Below the pieces are notes generated by a model. The model had not been told where the DNA came from. It did no database searches and saw nothing but the letters and a program-made list of their open reading frames with translations. Made by a program: the position numbers and the translations under genes. Source: CAYMCO01 sp964388955 (lineage in GTDB: Bacteria > Chloroflexota > Anaerolineae > Anaerolineales > E44-bin32). From it: DNA of 64,000 nt. Within the stretch, counting starts at the first letter, position 1, and each line of letters starts with the position of its first letter. The stretch is from positions 5,738-69,737 of the forward strand of contig CAYMCO010000030.1 in assembly GCA_964388955.1 (NCBI GenBank). Direction: 5' to 3'. Below are positions 57,371-64,000 of this stretch, one piece after another.

Positions 57371-57847
57371 ACATGGATATCCTCCGATCACACCAGGGAG
57401 CTCGCGAAGAGCAGGCCCGACCGCCGGGCGGAGTGGTCGCAGCGACTACGCGGGACGATGCCCACGATATTAGCGAACGGCGTGCGCGCCTCAAGTGCCC
57501 GTTCGCGAGCTGTCGCTCTGCTGAAGGGCAGCATCATAGGGGGCTATGAGCGTGCCAAGACCGCACAGAAACCCCAACAAACCCTTGCGAAGGCAAGAGA
57601 ACACATGGCTTTGTGCTACTTCACAATAGGCAACCGCCGACGCTTGGATGGATTGCCGCATCGGATCACGGCCGGAAGCCGTTCAGCCGACGACCCACCG
57701 CTGGCGCTGACTCGAAGAGATCGGGCAAGATCAGCGGACGGTTTGACCATACGTCGACATGGGCGTAAATTCTGGGTCATCAGACGGTTGTCACCCTACG
57801 GCGGCTCGATTTGGCCCTAGCGGTCTTCCATGTTCGGAGCAGGGCAG
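57371..57847. other. Intergenic region before the GntR gene
   Basis: About 477 bases without a supported gene. Presumably the end of operon 2 and the promoter of the regulator; no clear promoter or terminator is seen. Confidence 0.35.
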
Positions 57848-58642
57848 ATGGTAAGAAAAGGGGTATTGCGCGCAGCTCCGCTCTCGTCCCAGGTGTTGCA
57901 CATCCTGGTAGAGCAGATTCGTGGTGGATCCTATTCTCCGGGCAGCCAGCTCCCGCCGGAACACGAACTGGCAGTGATGCTCAATGTCAGCCGCGCCACA
58001 GTGCGCTCCGCGATGAGCGCGCTGGCTGCGCGAGGCTTGGTGATCAAACGGCAGGGGGTGGGGACCTTTGTCAGCGGATTGTCGCGGATTTCCAACCCTA
58101 TCAACGAAGCCACGGATTTCTATGGTCTGATCACGCGGCAAGGATATTCCTTCGGGGCTCAATTTGAAGATAGCGAGTTCACAATTCCAGATCATGGTGT
58201 AGCCGAGGCTTTGGAGATCGAACCCGGAGATCAAGTATTGCGCACGTACAAGATCTTTACAGCCGATAATGATCCGGTGATCTATTGCATCAATTGCATC
58301 CCGCGATGGGTATTCGGCAAGGAACTAGTGGATAGCGTAGACGCTCAGCCAGAGCTTACCGAGCCGTTGTACTCTTTCATGGAAGAACGGTGTGGCCAGC
58401 GCACCGAATATCACATCGCCAAGTTCCGCCCGGATACCGCCGGGAATTGCGACACTCCGGGGCTGATCTTGGAGCCCGCGACACCAGTGCTGGCAATGGA
58501 GGAGGTGGGGTACAACGCTCAGGAACGACCCATCTGGCATTCGTTTGCATACTTTCCGGGTCGTTTTTTTTTGACATTTAAAGCCATACGGAGGCGCGGG
58601 CCGCCCAGAGGAATTGCCGACAGGATATTCCGTGGGCCGTAA
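57848..58642 (+). CDS. GntR-family regulator, HutC type (wHTH-UTRA)
   Basis: 264 residues. Winged helix (about 8-75, LVEQIRGGSYSPGSQLPPEH, LNVSRATVRSAMSALAARG, RQGVGTFVSG) followed by a UTRA ligand-binding domain (about 95-235) with the usual LRTYKIFTADNDPVIYCINC core. HutC-type regulators sense catabolic intermediates or sugars. It is followed by adenosine deaminase copy 2 and the molybdopterin subunit, so it probably regulates these or the upstream importer. The ATG at 57848 (after GGAGCAGGG) is preferred over 57830. A run of nine T at about 58565 lies within the 3' part of the gene. Confidence 0.87.
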   Translation: MVRKGVLRAAPLSSQVLHILVEQIRGGSYSPGSQLPPEHELAVMLNVSRATVRSAMSALAARGLVIKRQGVGTFVSGLSRISNPINEATDFYGLITRQGYSFGAQFEDSEFTIPDHGVAEALEIEPGDQVLRTYKIFTADNDPVIYCINCIPRWVFGKELVDSVDAQPELTEPLYSFMEERCGQRTEYHIAKFRPDTAGNCDTPGLILEPATPVLAMEEVGYNAQERPIWHSFAYFPGRFFLTFKAIRRRGPPRGIADRIFRGP

Positions 58643-58734
58643 TGGAGGTGCCAAGAACGCACCGATAGGAATGACTCACTTCGCCGAGCCACAAGACCAA
58701 ACCTCGCGATGGGCAAACTGTTGGAGAGTGAAAG

Positions 58735-59757
58735 ATGGAGATGCACACATTCCTGAAGAAGCTGCCGAAAGTCGAATTGCATTGCCACCTTGAGGGATCG
58801 GTACACGCTGAAACGTTTGTTGATCTCGCGACCAAACACGGAGTCAAGTTACCTGAGTACCGGGAGCCAAAGGATCTCTATGATTACGACAACATACTGG
58901 ATTTTCTCGAAATCTATGATCTCGTGAGCCACTCCTGTCGTGATCACGATGACTTTCGCAGGATTGCATATGAGACTTTGCAGGAAGCCCACGAGCACGG
59001 GGTACGTCATCGAGAGATGTTCTGGAGTCCAATGGCTCACCTGGAGATCGGTGTGCCATATGAGACGGCAGTAGATGGCGTGATCCGGGGTATCAAGGAT
59101 GCTGAACGGGATTTCGGTATCACATGCTGGTTGATCGCCGACATCAACCGCATGAACTCACCGGAAAAGGGCTGCGAGATGGTGGAAATCGTACTGCAAC
59201 ATCCAAGAAAAGAACTGGTTGGAATGGGGCTCGATTATGCCGAAGGCGGAAACCCCCCCGAGAAATTCTGGAAGGCGTACCGATTGGGAGCAAAGGGTGG
59301 CCTTCGCCTTACGGCACACGCCGCCGAGGACGCGCACCCACGGAATATCGTGACTTGTCTGGATCTGTTGGGGTGCGAGCGCATAGATCATGGCTATCAC
59401 ATCATCGAGGATGAGAGCCTGATGAAGCGTTGCCTCGACGAGGGCATTGTTTTCACATGCACGCCCGCGTCCACGGCGTTTGTCTACTTTGGGCACGAGT
59501 TTGAGAAACATCCTATTCGGAAGATGAAGGAGGCCGGGTTGAAGATCACCCTCAACTCTGACGACCCGCCGATGTTTCAGACGGATCCGACGAACGAGTT
59601 CATCTTGGGCGTAGAGCACATGGGGTTCACGCCTGAGGACGTCAAGCAGATGGCGTTGAATGCGATTGATGGATCTTGGCTCCCCGAAGATAAGAAGGGA
59701 GAATGGCGGCGAGAATGGAGCGCTGAAATCGATAAGTCGATCAAACAACTGGATTGA
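58735..59757 (+). CDS. Adenosine deaminase-like protein, divergent copy 2
   Basis: 340 residues. It has VELHCHLEGSVHA (HxH), HAAE in place of HAGE, IDHGYH and TLNSDDPPMF. As in copy 1 (48911) the CPxSN motif is missing, reading CTPASTAF, and it shares REMFWSPMAHLEIGVP and GLDYAEGGNPPEKFW. Metal and catalytic residues are kept, so it is probably an active deaminase of an altered nucleoside or base. It lies 92 bases after the GntR gene and is followed by a palindromic repeat also found behind copy 1, so gene and repeat may have duplicated together. Confidence 0.87.
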   Translation: MEMHTFLKKLPKVELHCHLEGSVHAETFVDLATKHGVKLPEYREPKDLYDYDNILDFLEIYDLVSHSCRDHDDFRRIAYETLQEAHEHGVRHREMFWSPMAHLEIGVPYETAVDGVIRGIKDAERDFGITCWLIADINRMNSPEKGCEMVEIVLQHPRKELVGMGLDYAEGGNPPEKFWKAYRLGAKGGLRLTAHAAEDAHPRNIVTCLDLLGCERIDHGYHIIEDESLMKRCLDEGIVFTCTPASTAFVYFGHEFEKHPIRKMKEAGLKITLNSDDPPMFQTDPTNEFILGVEHMGFTPEDVKQMALNAIDGSWLPEDKKGEWRREWSAEIDKSIKQLD

Positions 59758-60210
59758 CTTTTAGCAGGCGGCGAGTGCTGCGTCTACCATCAATCGGGTT
59801 GTTGTCTCTGGGCGATTGTAGGTGCAGGGGCATGTTGCTCCTGCACCATGAATTCAGCACAGGATGTGCTAGCAGGTCCGAAAAGGGCTTCCATCGCTGG
59901 TCGATGCAGGAGGCAAGGTCTGGGTGTCAGCATTGCCCCTGCAATCGAAGCGATATGCAGCCGGAGGCGAGGCGTGTGGTTCTTGGATGACACAGACGGG
60001 TCAGTGCTGGTATGAGGACGCTAGACTGGCGAGGCCTCCGGAAATCTCCGGTCACTGTTGAAAGGTGAGGGGGTCAGCTTGAACGCGGTGGACCAAGCTA
60101 TTGGGGAACGGCCTCCACCTCCGGGGCGAGAACATTCACAAATGCCTTCCCCGTGATCTTGTAACGCGAAGTGAGTAACCGGGGATCGATCACCCGTATT
60201 TGGGCTTCTC
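59758..60210. other. Intergenic region before the molybdopterin subunit gene
   Basis: About 450 bases. The left part holds the palindromic repeat at 59776. The rest shows no gene, and in particular no 2Fe-2S or FAD subunit of a xanthine dehydrogenase. Confidence 0.5.
59776..59847 (+). repeat. Dispersed palindromic repeat, copy 2
   Basis: About 70 bases matching the element at 50114, ending in a perfect 8-base stem (GGTGCAGG / CCTGCACC). In copy 1 both arms differ from this in ways that still pair (TGTAGG / CCTACA), so the hairpin is conserved by covariation. It begins 18 bases after the adenosine deaminase stop and may serve as its terminator. Confidence 0.75.
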
Positions 60211-62562
60211 ATGACACGGGCGGAGAGAGTAGTCAGGGAGGCCAAGGCGGAGCTCGCTGAAGACCTCCGATGGCCTTGTGTGAAGCTAGGCTGCGGTACA
60301 AGGAGGCATCCCTTCGCCCGATCTCGAAGAGAAAAGGATGGACGGGGATTGAAATCAGGTCTTCTGGGGAAATCTGTCCCAAGGACGGACGCGAGGGGGA
60401 AAGTAACCGGGAAGGAGCTCTACCCGGGAGATCTGGCGCGGCCGGATATGCTGCATCTCAAGGTACTGTTCGCCGGCCGGCCCCACGCACGCATCCTGGA
60501 GATCGACACGCACAAGGCTGCGGATGTGCCCGGAGTGATCGCGGTGCTGACCTGCAAGGATGTGCCGGTTAATGAGTATGGCTTTGTCATCCCGGATCAG
60601 CCAGTGCTATGCGGAGACGTGGTGCGTTTTGTAGGGGATCAGGTGGCAGTGGTTGTGGCGGAATCTGAGGAGATCGCCTCCCGCGCACGAAACCTGATCG
60701 AAGTCAGGTACGCTGGTCTGCCGGCCGTATTCGACCCGCGAGCCGCGGCCAGGCCGGGTGCGCCAGTGGTCCATCCGGAATGCGGAAGTAACATTCTGGA
60801 GCATATGCCAATCCGGAAGGGGGATACGGCCGACGGTTTTGCACAATCAGATGTGATTGTCTCGGGCACCTACTCCTTGCCCATGCAAGAACATGCCTTC
60901 ATGGCGCCGGAGGCCGGACTTGCGTACATCGATGGCGATCAGATCGTTCTGGAAACCGCAGGCCAGTGGGTCCACCACGATCGGCGCCAGATCGCGCGGG
61001 CGCTGGGCATTCCCGCGCGCCAGGTGCGTGTTATATACCGCGCCGTCGGGGGGGCCTTCGGGGGTCGCGAGGATGTCTCCATCCAAATCATCCTGGCGCT
61101 GGCTGCCCTGAAGACCGGTCGCCCGGTGAAGATTGTCTGGACCAGGGAGGAGTCAATCCGGGGGCACTGCAAGCGGCACCAGATGTCCATCAACGCCAAG
61201 TGGGGTGCAGACAGGCAGGGGAAACTGTTGGCCGCAGAAGTGGAGATATTCGCTGACGCCGGGGCATATGCCTATACAACCACCATGGTTCACCGTCAGA
61301 CCGCGCTGACCTGCACCGGCGCGTATGAAATCCCGCATGTGAACGTCGATTCTTATGCCGTGTATACCAACAATATCCCTGGCGGGGCCCTACGGGGCTT
61401 CGGTAGCCCACAGGGGATATTTGTGGCCGAGATGCAGATCGAGAAGCTGGCTGCGGCGCTGCGGGTGGATGCGGTTGAGATCCGTAGGCTGAATCTGCTT
61501 CGAGAGGGCGGACTCCTTTCGGTGGGCACGCCGCTTCCCCCGGGGATCCGGTTGGACCGTCTGTTGGAGCGCTGCGTAAGCGAGTCGGGTTGGGGCCGGA
61601 CAAAGCAGCGGACTCGCCCGGCCACGGAGACAGGAGCGCAAGAGACTCGCCTCAGACGGGGCGTGGGCATGGCGATTGGATTCAAGAATGTGGGCTTCAG
61701 TTTCGGGTATCAGGACGAATCCACGGCGACGGTCGAGCTCCACGGTGGGGAGGAGATCGAACACGCTCTTGTCCGGTACGCCGGTGCGGAACTGGGGCAG
61801 GGTGCGCTGACCAGCCTGCGTCAGATTGCCGCGCAGGCGCTGGAGCTGCCGATGAGGCGGGTGGAAATGGTCGGCGCCGATACCGAACTATCTCCGGAGG
61901 CGAGCAGCGCCTCCGCCTCTCGCCTGACGCTGATGGGCGGAAATGCCATTCTGGGGGCAGCGCAGCGGGCCATGCGAAATTGGCGGGCAGAGGAACGGCC
62001 CGCGGTCGGTCACTATGCCTACAAAGCTCCCGAAACCACACCCTTCGACCCCGAGACCGGCTACTGCCGCCCCAATTTCTCCTACAGCCCGATCGTCCAG
62101 GTCGTGGAATTGCGCGTTGATCTGGAGACCGGCCAGTTGGCTTTTGATCGTATCCTGACCGTGGTGGATGTGGGCCGGGCGATCAATCCGCAGCTCATTC
62201 AGGGCCAGGTGGAAGGTGCCGTTGTTCAGGGCGTCGGATATGCCGCCATGGAGAGTTTCATTATCGAACGAGGCCGGCCACTGACATCGCACCTGAGCAC
62301 GTATCTGATCCCTACGGTGCTGGACATCCCCGAAACAGTCCAGACGGTGATCATGGAGGAGCCTGATCCCGCCGGTCCATGGGGAGCGCGGGGCCTTGGG
62401 GAGGCTCCTTTGATCGCGATCGCACCCGCGGTGGCCGCGGCCATCCACGATGCTGTCGGCGTGTGGATCGATCGCCTGCCCATTTTGCCAGAGGTGGTTC
62501 TGAGCGCGTTGGAGAGGTGGAGAATGTCGATAGAAGAAGGAGAGCCAAACGCGAGGATCTGA
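60211..62562 (+). CDS. Xanthine dehydrogenase-family molybdopterin subunit, without partner subunits
   Basis: 783 residues from the first ATG. Mo-binding subunit of the xanthine oxidase family: VGGAFGGREDVS (pterin side), GALRGFGSPQ, GAELGQGALTSLRQIA, and ARGLGEAPLIAIAP with the catalytic Glu near the end. The family N-terminus corresponds to LGKSVPRTDARGKVTG, so the first 45-50 residues are extra; a TTG at 60349 behind GGACGGGG is an alternative start. The enzyme normally needs 2Fe-2S and FAD subunits, but none is encoded in this window. Between two adenosine deaminase genes, it likely hydroxylates a purine such as hypoxanthine. Confidence 0.88.
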   Translation: MTRAERVVREAKAELAEDLRWPCVKLGCGTRRHPFARSRREKDGRGLKSGLLGKSVPRTDARGKVTGKELYPGDLARPDMLHLKVLFAGRPHARILEIDTHKAADVPGVIAVLTCKDVPVNEYGFVIPDQPVLCGDVVRFVGDQVAVVVAESEEIASRARNLIEVRYAGLPAVFDPRAAARPGAPVVHPECGSNILEHMPIRKGDTADGFAQSDVIVSGTYSLPMQEHAFMAPEAGLAYIDGDQIVLETAGQWVHHDRRQIARALGIPARQVRVIYRAVGGAFGGREDVSIQIILALAALKTGRPVKIVWTREESIRGHCKRHQMSINAKWGADRQGKLLAAEVEIFADAGAYAYTTTMVHRQTALTCTGAYEIPHVNVDSYAVYTNNIPGGALRGFGSPQGIFVAEMQIEKLAAALRVDAVEIRRLNLLREGGLLSVGTPLPPGIRLDRLLERCVSESGWGRTKQRTRPATETGAQETRLRRGVGMAIGFKNVGFSFGYQDESTATVELHGGEEIEHALVRYAGAELGQGALTSLRQIAAQALELPMRRVEMVGADTELSPEASSASASRLTLMGGNAILGAAQRAMRNWRAEERPAVGHYAYKAPETTPFDPETGYCRPNFSYSPIVQVVELRVDLETGQLAFDRILTVVDVGRAINPQLIQGQVEGAVVQGVGYAAMESFIIERGRPLTSHLSTYLIPTVLDIPETVQTVIMEEPDPAGPWGARGLGEAPLIAIAPAVAAAIHDAVGVWIDRLPILPEVVLSALERWRMSIEEGEPNARI

Positions 62563-62641
62563 CATGAGAAGGTCGGCGCTCGAAAGCCGGAAGTGAGGAG
62601 GGAGCTCCAACGGACAGGGAGACCAAGGAAGGGAGGAGGGC

Positions 62642-63685
62642 ATGCTCTCAGGAGAAATGAAGCAGTTCATTCAGCGAATCCCGAAGGCCGAGCTCCACTG
62701 CCATCTGGAAGGTTCGATACAGCCCAAGACGCTGATCGAACTCGGGAGCCGGCATGGCGTGGACCTGCCTTTCAAGGACGAGGCGGCGGCGAAAGAGTTC
62801 CATAGATTTTCCAGCTTGAACCAGTTTCTCGAGATCTTCGCGCTGGCCTGTGGGACGCTGCGCACGGCGGCCGATTTCGAGACCATCACCGTTGACCTGG
62901 GGCGGGACGCCGCCCGCCAAAACATTCCTTATCGAGAGGTCTTCTTCACCCAGGCTTACCATGACCGCCGGGGAGTCCCCTGGGAGGAGGTCATCGCCGG
63001 GCTGGCTTCGGGCCGCGAGATCAACCGGCAGGAGCACGATGTGGAAATGTGGTTCATCGCGGATATCGATCGAACCATTGAGCCGGAGGAGGCCGTGCAG
63101 TTGGTGGAGAAGGCGCATGAAGCGCGGCACGAGGCGGGGATCATCGGCATCGGCCTGGACAGCCAGGAGATCGGATATCCGGCTGCGCGGCAGAAGCCGG
63201 CATATGATCGAGCTGCCGAACTCGGCTTGCGGAGGGTAGCCCATGCCGGGGAGGATGTCGGGCCAGAGAGCGTCTGGGACGCCATCAAATCCCTGCATGT
63301 GGACAGAGTTGATCACGGCGTACGGTCTGTGGAGGACGATGGACTCATCCAGTATCTAGTGGAGACGCAGCTGCCGCTGACTGTCTGCCCGGTGAGCAAT
63401 GTGGCGCTGAAAGTGTACCCAGAGATGAGCGCTCACCCCGTCAAGAAGCTGCTGGATGCGGGTGTGAAGGTCACGGTCAATTCGGACGATCCTGCCATGT
63501 TCCATACGGACGTGCTGAACGATTATATGCAGGTGGTGGATACCTTTGGACTGACTACGGATGAGGTTGTCCATCTGGCGCGCAACAGCTTTGAGTCCTC
63601 ATTCATGGAGGCTGGGCGGAAGGCAACCTATCTGGAGCGCTTTGACCAGGAAGTGGCGGGACTTCGTTCTGAACTTTTCGGCTGA
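62642..63685 (+). CDS. add: Adenosine deaminase, canonical copy
   Basis: 347 residues. All landmarks are intact: AELHCHLEGSIQP (HxH), VAHAGEDVGPES (zinc His and catalytic Glu), DRVDHGVR, TVCPVSNVAL and TVNSDDPAMF (Asp). It converts adenosine or deoxyadenosine to inosine and ammonia. It follows the molybdopterin subunit gene by 80 bases, with a purine-rich ribosome binding site (GGGAGGAGGGC), and is probably cotranscribed with it. Unlike the two other copies in the window it keeps the CPxSN motif. Confidence 0.92.
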   Translation: MLSGEMKQFIQRIPKAELHCHLEGSIQPKTLIELGSRHGVDLPFKDEAAAKEFHRFSSLNQFLEIFALACGTLRTAADFETITVDLGRDAARQNIPYREVFFTQAYHDRRGVPWEEVIAGLASGREINRQEHDVEMWFIADIDRTIEPEEAVQLVEKAHEARHEAGIIGIGLDSQEIGYPAARQKPAYDRAAELGLRRVAHAGEDVGPESVWDAIKSLHVDRVDHGVRSVEDDGLIQYLVETQLPLTVCPVSNVALKVYPEMSAHPVKKLLDAGVKVTVNSDDPAMFHTDVLNDYMQVVDTFGLTTDEVVHLARNSFESSFMEAGRKATYLERFDQEVAGLRSELFG

Positions 63686-63905
63686 TCAGATGCGAGCGTT
63701 GGTCCGATCGAGCTTCGGGAAGTGCCAGCGTACGAGCCTTCAGGGTTGGCATAGGTCGAGTGGATCTTGCTGGGCTTGAATCGATCCCTGGTGGGCTTTG
63801 GTGAAGGCGGCCCGTGATGCGATTGGACCGCCATCGCCTAGCGGGGGTGGGAGAGCGAGCCGGGACTGCCTTGGGGCCGGCTGAAGAATGGACAGGAGGA
63901 TGGGA

Positions 63906-64000
63906 GTGGCAACGGAATCGCTTCGAGAAAAGATCCATGGTCTGATTGTGTCAGGAGACAGCAATGCAATAAGAGATGTCGTACAAAAGGCGCTGGACGA
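63906..64000 (+). CDS. Corrinoid (B12-binding) methyltransferase protein, N-terminal part, cut by window edge
   Basis: About 31 residues are visible: SLREKIHGLIVSGDSNAIRD, then VVQKALD. This pattern matches the helical cap domain of MtbC/MtmC-type corrinoid proteins (B12-binding_2), which shuttle methyl groups between a substrate methyltransferase and tetrahydrofolate. The start is probably the GTG at 63906, six bases after AGGAGG; ATG codons at 63888 and 63900 are alternatives. The gene continues beyond the window, so the B12-binding His cannot be checked. Confidence 0.6.
   Translation, partial: MATESLREKIHGLIVSGDSNAIRDVVQKALD

Noticed and set aside
62648..63316. 222-residue minus-strand frame
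   Set aside because: Antisense shadow of the canonical adenosine deaminase.

Overview
The window reads as a single chromosomal stretch of a fairly GC-rich, probably anaerobic bacterium. The best guess is Chloroflexota (Anaerolineae-like). The reasons are a Pro/Glu/Ala/Thr-rich repeat linker after the lipobox of one binding protein, tungsten-type aldehyde ferredoxin oxidoreductases, many PAS/GAF sensor proteins, dispersed GTAGG-type palindromic repeats and a corrinoid protein at the right edge. No rRNA, tRNA, CRISPR array or phage was recognised. Taxonomy is inference from gene content only.

Layout. 0.5-4.9 kb: a PIN-domain remnant, a MocR-type GntR/aminotransferase regulator, an ECF-transporter S component and an N-terminally truncated MetY. 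4.9-15.6 kb (minus strand): a signalling block made of a response-regulator/CpaF-ATPase fusion, two single-domain response regulators, a REC-PAS-PAS histidine kinase, a REC-GAF-GAF-HD-GYP protein and a membrane GAF/multi-PAS histidine kinase. 15.6-21.7 kb: a poorly coding zone with an NAD-synthase-like gene, an SDR fragment, an MFS transporter and a broken IS1182-type transposase. 21.7-64 kb: a long catabolic island for purines, nucleosides and probably other N-heterocycles.

The island has four parts. (A) ubiX and a divergent XRE-cupin regulator, then BMP-type ABC transporter genes followed by a UbiD decarboxylase, two amidohydrolases and an LLM flavin-dependent oxidoreductase. (B) On the minus strand an AOR and a second XRE-cupin regulator; on the plus strand a run of carbamoyltransferase, hydantoinase-type cyclic amidohydrolase, polyferredoxin, AOR, MoaD-like protein, ATZ/TRZ amidohydrolase and a DHOD/PreA-like flavoprotein. 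(C) Adenine deaminase, adenosine deaminase and a second BMP transporter operon ending in a divergent adenine deaminase. (D) A GntR/UTRA regulator, a second adenosine deaminase, an orphan molybdopterin subunit of the xanthine dehydrogenase family, a third adenosine deaminase and the start of a corrinoid protein.

Working idea (inference): nucleosides and bases enter through two BMP transporters and are deaminated by three adenosine and two adenine deaminases. They are then oxidised or reduced by Mo/W enzymes, and the ring is opened by the hydantoinase. The ureido group may be removed by the carbamoyltransferase as carbamoyl phosphate, and a carboxylated heterocycle decarboxylated by UbiD/UbiX. 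These activities map well onto the biochemically known clostridial xanthine-to-formiminoglycine route, with a possible ATP-conserving twist. Several of the enzymes lack landmark residues of their named families, so the true substrates may differ.
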